Assembly (NCBI GenBank): GCA_030620005.1
Contig: JAUXAJ010000082.1
Span: 1 to 16,897, forward strand
DNA length: 16,897 nt
Reading direction: 5' to 3'
Origin: Promethearchaeota archaeon
GTDB taxonomy: Archaea > Asgardarchaeota > Lokiarchaeia > Sigynarchaeales > SOKP01
Of the stretch, positions 6,835-14,591 are shown piece after piece (positions within the stretch are counted from its first letter, which is position 1; each line of letters starts with the position of its first letter). A model generated the notes under the pieces. The model was not told the origin of the DNA and did no database searches. It was given only the letters and a program-made list of their open reading frames with translations. The position numbers and the translations under genes are program-made.

Positions 6835-8574
6835 ATGAATATATTATTAAATCCTAAGAAACACACTCGCTATTATCCCGATGATCGTTCGAGAGAAATA
6901 ATGCTTAAGACGATTGAGTTTTTTGAAAAAAAAGGTTTAGCAAAAATCAAGGAAGACGACCGCAATAACACTTGGTACCGTAATTTTCTTGATTTTATTA
7001 AGGAAAATAAAATTTTTGCGCAGCTTCTAACGCCTACTCAATACGGAGAAGATGAAAATTACCGATGGGATACTTGGCGTAATTGCGAGTTTAACGAAAT
7101 CCTCGGATTCTACGGCATTGGCTACTGGTATACATGGCAGGTAACAATTTTGGGGCTTGGACCAATTTGGATGAGTAAAAATGAGATTGCTAAAAAGAAA
7201 GCCGCTAAATTACTTAATGAAGGAGCGATATTTGCATTTGGTCTTTCGGAGCAAGCCCACGGTGCGGACATTTATGCAACGGAGATGGCTCTCACCCCTC
7301 AAGATGATGGAACTTACAAAGCGAATGGAGTAAAATATTACATTGGAAATGGGAACGAAGCAGAAATGGTTTCTAATTTTGGTAAATTTGCCGATAAGGA
7401 TGGAAAGATACCCCCTTATGACATGAAGAACAAAGAACAGTATGCATTCTTTATTGCGAATTACAAGCATAAAAACTATGAATTGATACAAAATGTAGTT
7501 AGTCACCAGAATTACGTTTCTCAATATGCTTTAAATGATTATCCAATTACTGAAGACGAGATTCTTTCTAAAGGAGAAGAAGCGTGGAATGCTTCGCTTA
7601 ATATTGTCAATGTAGGCAAGTATAATTTAGGATGGGGTTCCATTGGAATCTGCACGCACGCGTTTTATGAAGCAATCCATCACGCCGCCTACCGAAGGCT
7701 TTATAACATGTATGTCACCGATTTTCAACATGTTAAACAGAGTTTCGTGGATGCTTACGCGCGATTAACAGCCATGAAGCTTTTTGGATTGAGAACTTGT
7801 GATTATATTCGTGTAGCTTCGGAAAAGGACCGCCGATATCTCCTCTATTCGCCTACGATGAAAATGAAAGCGACAACGCAAGGCGAGGAAGTGATAAATT
7901 TACTTTGGGACGTGATAGCTGCAAAAGGCTTCGAAAGGAACATGTATTTTGAAATGGCTGCGAAAGATATCCGATCATTTCCGAAACTGGAGGGCACGGT
8001 GCACGTGAACCTTGCATTGATTCTTAAGTTCATGATGAATTTTTTTATGAACCACAAAAAATACGAAGATGTGCCAAGGCAAGACCAAGTTGGAGACGAC
8101 AAATTCCTTTTCAACCAAGGGCCAACTCGAGGTTTATCAAAAATTCGCTTTCACGATTGGAAACTGGCCTTTGAAAGATATGATTTACCTAATGTTAAAA
8201 TTTTCTTGGAACAAGTACAAATTTTCCAAGAGCTTGGAGCAAAAGCACCACCAAGTTCTAAACAAATGAAGGATTTGGATTTCATGCTTTCAGGAATTGG
8301 AGAGCTGTTTGCACTAATCGTTTATTCGCACTTAGTCATTGAAAACGCTTCTATCTACGATATAGATAAAGATACAGTAGATCAGATTTTTGATTTTTTA
8401 GTTAGGGATTTCTCGAAATATGCACTAGACCTATATCATAAGTCAGGCACTACACAGGTGCAAATGGAAATGTGTTTAAAAATGATCAAAAAGCCCAATG
8501 TCGATATGGAGCGATTTAATAGGGTTTGGAAAATCGTGCATTCGTTGAAAGACGCCTATAAGATGAACGATTGA
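6835..8574 (+). CDS. Acyl-CoA dehydrogenase, long (579-residue) form
   Basis: FAD enzyme that introduces an alpha-beta double bond into an acyl-CoA. Residues 133-172 hold the family signature: FAFGLSEQAHGADIYATE, then DDGTYKANGVKYYIGNGNE, where the flavin and the substrate bind. The central C-terminal helical domain includes the dimer/FAD region AYRRLYNMYVTDFQHVKQSF (285-304) and TTQGEEVINLLWDVIAAKGF (347-366). KLEGTVHVN at 384-392 places Glu386 at the catalytic base position. An extra region of about 180 residues follows the base and makes the protein much longer than the usual roughly 380, as in the long-chain and AidB-like branches. The upstream promoter segment is shared with the M24 gene. 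The acyl substrate is not evident. The start has only a weak upstream GTTGAT. Confidence 0.93.
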   Translation: MNILLNPKKHTRYYPDDRSREIMLKTIEFFEKKGLAKIKEDDRNNTWYRNFLDFIKENKIFAQLLTPTQYGEDENYRWDTWRNCEFNEILGFYGIGYWYTWQVTILGLGPIWMSKNEIAKKKAAKLLNEGAIFAFGLSEQAHGADIYATEMALTPQDDGTYKANGVKYYIGNGNEAEMVSNFGKFADKDGKIPPYDMKNKEQYAFFIANYKHKNYELIQNVVSHQNYVSQYALNDYPITEDEILSKGEEAWNASLNIVNVGKYNLGWGSIGICTHAFYEAIHHAAYRRLYNMYVTDFQHVKQSFVDAYARLTAMKLFGLRTCDYIRVASEKDRRYLLYSPTMKMKATTQGEEVINLLWDVIAAKGFERNMYFEMAAKDIRSFPKLEGTVHVNLALILKFMMNFFMNHKKYEDVPRQDQVGDDKFLFNQGPTRGLSKIRFHDWKLAFERYDLPNVKIFLEQVQIFQELGAKAPPSSKQMKDLDFMLSGIGELFALIVYSHLVIENASIYDIDKDTVDQIFDFLVRDFSKYALDLYHKSGTTQVQMEMCLKMIKKPNVDMERFNRVWKIVHSLKDAYKMND

Positions 8575-8594
8575 GAAATGGGAGAAAAAAATTC

Positions 8595-8627
8595 ATAAAA
8601 ATCTATCATAGCGATTTTTATTTTTTT
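8595..8627 (+). terminator. Hairpin plus T-tract terminator after acyl-CoA dehydrogenase
   Basis: ATAAAAATC (8595-8603), a 9-base loop, then GATTTTTAT (8613-8621): a perfect 9-base stem, followed at once by a T-tract to 8627. It lies 21 bases after the stop codon, so the acyl-CoA dehydrogenase is probably its own transcription unit. Confidence 0.6.
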
Positions 8628-8748
8628 ACTATTTAAAGAGTTTTTTATCGCTCCCGAATAAATCAATGGTTTCAAGATTTGTGAGTTTCATTTTTAATTC
8701 TCTCAAAAAGCTGTTCTTCTTATTGTTTCACATTTATAGTATCAAAAT

Positions 8749-8792
8749 TTCTTAAAATATTTAAGTTTTGAATTATAAGATTGAAATAGTAT
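8749..8792 (+). promoter_or_regulatory. Duplicated promoter segment, copy 2 (ahead of M24 gene)
   Basis: Second copy of the 44-base segment at 6739, with one mismatch. It has the same inverted repeat CTTAAA-ATA-TTTAAG (8751-8765) and TATA-like AATTATAA (8771-8778). Its distance to the preferred start at 8854 is 61 bases, close to the 52 in the first copy. The flanks outside it are unrelated, which argues for selection on this block. Confidence 0.7.
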
Positions 8793-8853
8793 ATTCAATA
8801 TTATTAGTAAGATTAATATAAAAAATTAGTATAGACATATGGAGATGCATTTA

Positions 8854-10053
8854 ATGAGTGAAATTAAAATAAATTGGCAAGGACATGTGAAAAAATATCA
8901 AGCCGCAATGGAGGAGCTTAACCTCGATTTTTGCGTGCTTACTCGCGTGAAATCAATAACTTACCTTGCAGGGTGTTTCGTCCCCTGGAAGAGTGCCATA
9001 TTTTTACCAAAAGAAGGTGCAGGAGAACCCGTGCTATTTACCGTGTTATTAGATGTAGAACGAGTTAAAGCAGAAGGAGTCCTCGATACTCAAGGCTGGG
9101 GACCAATGAAAGGATTCTACTGGGAAAAGAATATTCAAAAAGCGGCAAAGAAGGCGGGATTATACAAGCCAAAAGGGCCTCCTCCAAGAATCGGAGTTGA
9201 ACTCGGTTTAGACATTTGCGTGACAGGAACAATGCTCTCGTATACGGAGTCAGAACTCTTAAAAAAGGTATTCCCAGGTTGTACATTAGAGGATTTTAAT
9301 GGGAAAACAGAAAGGATACAATTCATTAAAGAACCCGAAGAAATCGCCATGTTGCGAAAAGCCAGTGAAATAACGGATGTTGGCCAGGAAGTGGTAAAAA
9401 AAACCTTAAGTGAGCGCCCTCCAGGCAAAGTCTTTACGGAAAACGAAATTGCTGGAATAGGAACTCTAGCAATGAGGAAAGCGGGCAGTAATTACGAATG
9501 GACTTTCACGGGAAACCAAGAGATTGGATCAGGGTATCGAGCAAGTTGGACTTTTAATGGCTGTACACCGGCAACGAATAAACAAGTGAACGAGGGAGAA
9601 TCCTTATTAGTAGATTTACATAGCGAATATGGATGTTACCTAGGGGATTTGAGCCATAATTATATTCTTGGTAATTGTCCGCCTGAATTAAAGGCGTTCA
9701 ACGATGTATACGAGCAATTGTGTTACGCGCTCATAGATAACATGTATCCAGGAAATACATTCGAGAATTGCTACCAAGAAGTAAGGAAAGTTGCCGATAA
9801 GGCAGGATACGCCAACGATTTATTCTTTGGATTGGGGCACGGAATTGGATGTATAGGGAACGAATCATGGCCAGTTGTTGTACCTGGGAAAGAATGGGGC
9901 CCAATGGTGTTTGAGGAAAACATGGTAGAAATAGCTGCTGTTGTTTTCAATCGTCCTGGACTTGGAGGGTTGCGACTGGAGTCACCTACCCTTGTTACCA
10001 GTAAAGGGGCAGAAGTCCTCCCTAAAACACCGTTTGAAGTGGATTATATTTAA
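8854..10053 (+). CDS. M24-fold (creatinase / Xaa-Pro peptidase-like) hydrolase with altered active site
   Basis: A two-domain pita-bread protein of 399 residues, with numbering from the start at 8854. The N-terminal creatinase-like domain spans about 5-150 (LDFCVLTRVKSITYLAG). The catalytic domain starts with KEPEEIAMLRKASEITD. Metal-ligand candidates are Asp254 (VDLHSEYG), Asp265 (GDLSHNY), His329 (GLGHGIG) and Glu376 (LRLESPTLVT). The usual second His of the HGxGxxxHE pattern is Asn336 (CIGNESWP). The usual MxxxxEP ligand lies in NMVEIAAVVF without Pro, Glu359 being the only candidate. This makes it uncertain that it is a normal peptidase; it could be a creatinase- or lyase-type member. GGAG at 8841 lies 9 bases before ATG 8854, which is why I prefer it to ATG 8839. 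It shares its promoter segment with the acyl-CoA dehydrogenase. Confidence 0.85.
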   Translation: MSEIKINWQGHVKKYQAAMEELNLDFCVLTRVKSITYLAGCFVPWKSAIFLPKEGAGEPVLFTVLLDVERVKAEGVLDTQGWGPMKGFYWEKNIQKAAKKAGLYKPKGPPPRIGVELGLDICVTGTMLSYTESELLKKVFPGCTLEDFNGKTERIQFIKEPEEIAMLRKASEITDVGQEVVKKTLSERPPGKVFTENEIAGIGTLAMRKAGSNYEWTFTGNQEIGSGYRASWTFNGCTPATNKQVNEGESLLVDLHSEYGCYLGDLSHNYILGNCPPELKAFNDVYEQLCYALIDNMYPGNTFENCYQEVRKVADKAGYANDLFFGLGHGIGCIGNESWPVVVPGKEWGPMVFEENMVEIAAVVFNRPGLGGLRLESPTLVTSKGAEVLPKTPFEVDYI

Positions 10054-10069
10054 ACTTTTTTTATTTTCA
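10054..10069 (+). terminator. T-tract after the M24 gene
   Basis: A T7 tract directly after the stop codon (10056-10062), followed by a second T4 tract. This is an archaeal-type T-rich termination signal; no hairpin is seen. Confidence 0.4.
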
Positions 10070-10288
10070 TTCTTGAGATTTAATATATTGGCATTAAACG
10101 CGTGATCCCTCATCAGTAATTCATAACATTTACTTCTTAAAAGTTCCACTTTTTTTAAATAACAAAAGTAAAGTGAATTTAAATTTCATTAAGTTTTAAT
10201 CAAATCTTCTCTTAAGTTTGAGTCATGTTTTTAAAGAAAAAAATCAATATAATATTATTTCCAAAGTTTTAAATAAAAGGTGTTAATT

Positions 10289-11959
10289 ATGACGATAAAA
10301 AACTATATAAAATCTAACAAAAAACGAGCGGGAATCATAATAAGCATTATAATAATTATTATTGGCGTCGTTCCCTTGTATTTTCTCATGTATCAAGCAG
10401 ATCCCGAACATCCATATACGGTGGAACAAATAACTTTAACTACAGAGGATAATGTTACACTTTTAGCAGTTGTATATACACCCCAAGCGGAAGCTTCTCA
10501 GCCACATCCTGGTGTCGTTGTAGCACATGGATATTGTGGTAATAAGATGCACATGGCTCCAACATGCATAGAACTTGTCAAACGAGGCTTTACAGCAATT
10601 GCGCTCGATTTTCGAGGTCATGGCTCGTCTGGAGGCGGTCTAGATCGTGATAATGGATTACTAATGGATATGGAAGCTGCAGTGGCATATCTTGAAACTT
10701 ATAAAAATGTAAACAAAATTGGCTTGGTAGGACATTCAATGGGTGGAGGTGCCATTCGACAATATGCTAACGCTCATCGAAGTAAAGTTACAGCAATGGT
10801 ATCAATGGGGTCTTCAACGGGCTCAGGTGATTATCCAAACTTGTTAATGACAGAAGGTTTATTAGAGCAAACTACCACGCCAGCAAAAGTTCTGGCTGAA
10901 TTTAGATCGTATACTGGGAACCCTAATGCGCAAGCGGACATAGTATATGGAAATTTTGGAGATGGTAGTGCGACCAAACTGATTTTTGGACCTACTTCCG
11001 AGCATATTTACGAGCCAAAGGAACCCACGATACTTTATGAAATGGTTCGATGGTTTGAACTAGCTTTTAATGGCGTAGATCCAACTGACATTACGATAAC
11101 GGTCTCATATTCCCATTCTTTCCATATTTGGACATTGCACGGCCTAGTTGCTCTTATATTCGTATTGATAGTATACATGAGCAATTATATTTTTAAAGGC
11201 AAACAGATAGTTTATCCAGAAATAGAAATTAAAGAAGAAAGATCAATGGTTAAATTGATTTTGTTATATTTCGCTATTGCTTCTATATTTAGTTTGGTAT
11301 TTTCACAAGTATCTGGTGATCTATTTAGTAAGGTATTAACAATTTCTGCTGGAGATCAATTATTTGCTCTTATGTTCGGCGCAGCAATGGGAAACTTGTT
11401 GATATTGATTATCTTATCAGCTCGAAAAAGAAATGGTGGTTTAAAAGATCTGGAAGCAAAATTCAAGGAGATGTGCTCAACAAATTACGGGAGATCATTC
11501 ATTTACGGGATTGCTTGTGCCATTTTAAGCATTGTTTTGATCGCTTTTATAACCCAATGGACTTCAAATGCGGCATTTTTAACGGTTAATGAGTTCGGAA
11601 CGGTGTTAGCGATGACAATTCTCTTCTTTCCCTTTTTGTTCATTAAAGAATTTTATTTCAGGATGCTTCACGGATACTTGAAAATTGATCGTTCCAAGAC
11701 TAAAGATAGGCTTAAAGAATACTTCGTCATGACAGGCGTTTCTGTCTTCAATGAGGCCTTTATTTTTATTATAATACTTTTACTCACTTGGGGCGGTGGG
11801 CTAGCGCTCAATATGACCGTCATGCTATTTTACACGATTATCCAACAAGTGCTGGTAACATGGGTTTACATGCACTCCGGACGGAACATTTTAGGTTCAA
11901 CCGTTTTCTTATCGATATTAGTTTCGTGGATGTTTGTAGCCTTCTTTCCATTCCTTTAA
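10289..11959 (+). CDS. Membrane-anchored alpha/beta hydrolase fused to a multi-helix membrane domain
   Basis: A 556-residue protein. A basic N-terminus is followed by one membrane helix (about 14-35, Ile-rich). Then comes an alpha/beta hydrolase domain, probably on the outer face of the membrane: VVVAHGYCGNK (77-86, oxyanion region), LDFRGHGSSGG, and the nucleophile elbow GLVGHSMGGG with Ser150. His239 in PTSEHIYEP is the best catalytic His candidate; the acid residue is not evident. From about 281 to the end there are about eight hydrophobic helices. These include KEFYFR (Glu454-Arg458) and a final GRNILGSTVFLSI, which faintly resemble degenerate CPBP-type membrane protease motifs (inference). 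AAAGGTG lies 6 bases before ATG 10289 and decides the start over GTG 10280. The substrate is unknown; the gene appears to be a single unit. Confidence 0.85.
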   Translation: MTIKNYIKSNKKRAGIIISIIIIIIGVVPLYFLMYQADPEHPYTVEQITLTTEDNVTLLAVVYTPQAEASQPHPGVVVAHGYCGNKMHMAPTCIELVKRGFTAIALDFRGHGSSGGGLDRDNGLLMDMEAAVAYLETYKNVNKIGLVGHSMGGGAIRQYANAHRSKVTAMVSMGSSTGSGDYPNLLMTEGLLEQTTTPAKVLAEFRSYTGNPNAQADIVYGNFGDGSATKLIFGPTSEHIYEPKEPTILYEMVRWFELAFNGVDPTDITITVSYSHSFHIWTLHGLVALIFVLIVYMSNYIFKGKQIVYPEIEIKEERSMVKLILLYFAIASIFSLVFSQVSGDLFSKVLTISAGDQLFALMFGAAMGNLLILIILSARKRNGGLKDLEAKFKEMCSTNYGRSFIYGIACAILSIVLIAFITQWTSNAAFLTVNEFGTVLAMTILFFPFLFIKEFYFRMLHGYLKIDRSKTKDRLKEYFVMTGVSVFNEAFIFIIILLLTWGGGLALNMTVMLFYTIIQQVLVTWVYMHSGRNILGSTVFLSILVSWMFVAFFPFL

Positions 11960-12003
11960 ATGGAAAATAAATCTTAATCTATTTTTTTTATTTTGACTTT
12001 TTT
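11945..12003 (+). terminator. Hairpin and T-tracts after the hydrolase gene
   Basis: TTTCCATT (11945-11952), a 6-base loop and AATGGAAA (11959-11966) form a perfect 8-base stem that spans the stop codon. T8 and T6 tracts follow at 11982-11989 and 11998-12003. This is a likely terminator for the hydrolase in the convergent spacer. Confidence 0.55.
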
Positions 12004-12137
12004 CTTATAGGACACGCTTCAATGCAAGCGTTACACCAGATCGAAGTATAATCAGATATTTTTCTCAGGTTAGAAAGATTATATGGGTGGTTCATAGTTG
12101 AGGAAAAAATGTACAAATCTGGACAGTACTTAAAGTT
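11988..12137 (-). other. Cysteine-rich in-frame extension beyond the UGA stop of the 7-helix protein
   Basis: After the TGA stop (12138-12140) of the membrane-protein gene, the same frame stays open for 49 more codons to a TAA. Those codons give KYCPDL, then MNHPYNLSNLRKISDYTS and IWCNACIEACPIRKKSK. The CxxCxxxCP is the hallmark of the second part of a 4Fe-4S ferredoxin motif, with the preceding cysteine position occupied by Ser. An ATG at 12095 would allow an independent 35-residue product, but it has no clear ribosome binding site. It may be a ferredoxin remnant, a small gene, or a read-through tail; see findings. Confidence 0.35.
12014..12031. repeat. Small perfect hairpin ACGCTT / AAGCGT
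   Basis: Six-base perfect arms (12014-12019 and 12026-12031) separated by CAATGC. They lie inside the cysteine-rich extension, in the most GC-rich stretch of this spacer. This may be coincidental to coding sequence. Confidence 0.3.
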
Positions 12138-12863
12138 TCAAGTCTTTAAAAACAATTTTTTAATCCACTTAGGTAAAACAAAGCTAGCATAAAAGCAAAA
12201 AGCACTAGCCAATATTATTAATCGTGGGATTAAAATGGTTACTGCGGTAAAATCAACGGACGAGTCCAAGAATGCTCCACCGACATATAGTAGAAAAGCA
12301 ATGAGGAGAAGCTTACCTCTCAAGATGTGCTCTGGGTTATTAGACTTTAAAGAAGCACGAGCTATTAACATGCCTGTTACGAAAACGATAATTAAACTAA
12401 TCAGAATGTAAATGAGTACAAGTGAAGAATAATCAGCGTTAACGGGTGTGACCAATTCACCGAGTTGAGACGAATTTGTGAAGAATATGTACAGAAAGAC
12501 AATTTCAAAGACCGCTTCAAAAATGAAAAAGAATCCAAATAGTTTTTTTTTAATTTCCCCGTATAATAGTTTAGAAAACGCCGCAATCCAAATAATTGAG
12601 GTGATTGGAAGTAGAGTAATGGCTACTAAGAAGTAGGTTTCAAACGATATGCCTTCGCCGTTATTAAAAAGCGCTACAATGAATGAAATTGCACTCCCGT
12701 ACCAAGGTTCCGCTAATAAAATCCAAGTACACCCTACTAAAAGATACGTGATATCTTTCAACTCCCGGTATCTGAGAGCAATTCTTAGGCCAACTAATGC
12801 GTAAATTACGATAATAATGTTGCTAAATATTCCATTTGTTATTTCAAGGGGTCCAAATACCAT
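12138..12863 (-). CDS. Seven-helix integral membrane protein of unknown function
   Basis: A 241-residue protein with about seven hydrophobic segments (near residues 12-31, 38-52, 55-67, 75-101, 108-128, 148-170, 183-200 and 209-230; two of the early ones may be one helix). It has short loops, a basic KEIKKK-type loop (YGEIKKK near 101-107) and a basic C-terminus (WIKKLFLKT). No enzyme motif or metal-binding site is visible and I do not recognise the family. On the minus strand ATTATAAAAA at about 12881-12890 is a TATA-like element roughly 25 bases before the ATG, so the message could be nearly leaderless. The gene is convergent with the hydrolase and divergent from the dehydrogenase remnant. 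A cysteine-rich frame follows its UGA stop. Confidence 0.75.
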   Translation of the reverse strand: MVFGPLEITNGIFSNIIIVIYALVGLRIALRYRELKDITYLLVGCTWILLAEPWYGSAISFIVALFNNGEGISFETYFLVAITLLPITSIIWIAAFSKLLYGEIKKKLFGFFFIFEAVFEIVFLYIFFTNSSQLGELVTPVNADYSSLVLIYILISLIIVFVTGMLIARASLKSNNPEHILRGKLLLIAFLLYVGGAFLDSSVDFTAVTILIPRLIILASAFCFYASFVLPKWIKKLFLKT

Positions 12864-13243
12864 GAGAATTACATCTTTCTTTTTATAATAAATTAGAACG
12901 TGTGTTATAAAACTAATAGAATTGAATGAAAATAATTTATTAAAAAGTAATAGATATATAAATATTTCTAAATAGTTAAACTAGAAAAATGTAATTAAAC
13001 TAAAAGCTCAATTTAAAACGAAAAAATCAAAAAATTTAGGAAATAAGAATCTTAATGAAAAGTCCTAATATATTATGAGTTGGTATAACAAAAAAAAGTG
13101 CTACAAGGTCTGAACCAAAAATGTTGCTTGCGAGAAAAATAAAAAGAAGATGATTTATTGAATAAATCATTAATAATTAAAAAAAAAATGAATAATAAAA
13201 TCATCTAATAAATAATAAAATAAAATGAAGGTGATACTAAAAT
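12864..13243. other. Long AT-rich spacer with promoter elements of divergent genes
   Basis: A 380-base spacer that I read as purely regulatory. It has TATA-like elements for the 7-helix protein on the minus strand (about 12881-12890) and an AT-rich candidate CTAATATATTATGAG (about 13064-13078) for the dehydrogenase on the plus strand. It also holds the palindrome at 13150 and a ribosome binding site GGTGAT at 13230-13235. No other coding frame is supported. Confidence 0.5.
13150..13170. promoter_or_regulatory. Perfect 21-base palindrome, candidate operator
   Basis: ATGATTTATT, a central G, then AATAAATCAT: ten-base perfect arms. A second related arm (AATAAAATCATC, about 13194-13205) follows 30 bases later, so a larger inverted repeat can also form. 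It lies about 75-95 bases ahead of the dehydrogenase start and 280 ahead of the divergent gene. This is a plausible dimeric-regulator site. Confidence 0.45.
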
Positions 13244-14568
13244 TTGTCAAGAATAAAACCAGCATGGTACGAAGCAGACATAATTAAAGAGAGCATGAGT
13301 AATATGGGTGGGAGAGCAGTTCGAGGTGTCATGTCGAATTATTTTTCATCCCGGATATATACTGGAAAAATGGGCTTGCTTCAAGTTACGAATTATTTGG
13401 AAGCGCGATTTGATGAAGAGGAGAGAAGAGCATTAATCATTTGTGATGATTTTACACAAAGATATGCTAAGAAAGTCACGGATTTCTTGGATACCATTAA
13501 CATGGTGTGGAAAATATGGCCAAATGTCATACCTGAAGTTCCTTTTTCTACAATTGAAGAAGGAGCTAAAGCATGTGAGGAATTTAAACCGACTGTGATT
13601 TTCACGATTGGGGGAGGTTCCGTCATGGACGCCTGTAAGATGATCATGATTAAATATGAAAGGCCTGATGTGAATCTCTTAATGATATTACCCTTTTTTG
13701 GATCTTTAGGATTACGAAAAAAGGTAAAATTGTGGATTGCGATATTTACTACCTCTGGAACTGGTGCTGAAGTCACTTAAGCAGCAGTTATCACGGATAT
13801 TGATAGAGATCCTCCAAAAAAAATTGAGGTTCTGAGTGACGAGATATTTTCTGATATCGTTATCTTGGATACCGATTTCGTGAAGGATATGCCCCCATTA
13901 TTAACAATGGGTTCAGGGCTCGACGCTCTTGCCCATGCTGTGGGAAATTAATGCTTGATATCCATGCATAAACTCAAGGCTATGTTTCAAATTGGGGCAC
14001 GCCCTATATTGATGCCGTTAATCTAATGGCAATAAAAGAGACTCTTAAATATCTTCCTAGAGCCTATAAGTATGGTGCGAAAGATTTAGAAGCACGATCA
14101 CACATGCAAATGGCTTCATTGATGGCAGGTATAGGATTTGGGAATACCATAACAGGAATAGACCACTCTTTAGGACATAGTTGCGGAAAAATCTTCAAAG
14201 TTCACCACGGAATTTGCGTAGCATTATTCTTACCTTATTCCATTCAATTTCAAAAAAGCGTGACCGATAGGTGGCAAGATTTATGCCCGCTTTTCGGAAT
14301 AACCATAGAAAATAAGGAGAGAGATGAGTTATTTAAAGAATTCATTCAAGCTCTTAGAGAATTCATGCATTCTTTAGATGGTCCTACCCGTGTAAAAGAT
14401 TTAAAACATCCTATAATAACAAAAGAAGAATATTTTGAAAAATTAGATATATTAGCTGAATATGCAGATAATGATGCCGTATCTCTAACATCTTATCGTC
14501 CTATCAATAAAGAACTCTATAAAAAAATATATGAATACGCGTGGGATGGTCGAGAAATTGATTTCTAA
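13244..14568 (+). pseudogene. Iron-containing alcohol dehydrogenase, broken reading frame
   Basis: Would reduce or oxidise alcohols/aldehydes with NAD(P) and Fe2+. A TTG start at 13244 is supported by GGTGAT 8 bases upstream. Conserved parts in order are FTIGGGSVMDACKM (NAD binding) and FTTSGTGAEVT, then an in-frame TAA at 13778. The same frame resumes as AAVITDIDRD and DMPPLLTMGSGLDALAHAV, which holds the first Asp and His iron ligands. After GN comes a second TAA at 13949. Family sequence reappears in a different frame, TQGYVSNWGTPYIDAVNLM, from about 13972 and continues through GIDHSLGHSCGKIFKVHHGICVALFLPY (further iron ligands) to 14568. Total length is not a multiple of three. So at least one stop and one frameshift region break it, unless the assembly is wrong. 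The remnant from 14026 is a 180-residue frame on its own. It sits immediately before the aldehyde oxidoreductase. Confidence 0.85.
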
Positions 14569-14591
14569 TAAAAAAAATGAGGTATGAAAAG

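Noticed and set aside
7210..7524. Minus-strand 104-codon frame inside the acyl-CoA dehydrogenase gene
   Set aside because: It overlaps the conserved FAD/substrate region of a well-supported gene; its residues show no motif.
13244..13780. Selenocysteine or pyrrolysine read-through of the dehydrogenase
   Set aside because: The first stop is TAA, which neither system uses, and a frameshift follows, so decay or sequence error is the better explanation.
14026..14568. Separate 180-residue protein
   Set aside because: Its sequence is the C-terminal part of an iron alcohol dehydrogenase, and family sequence continues upstream of its ATG; it is treated as part of the broken gene.
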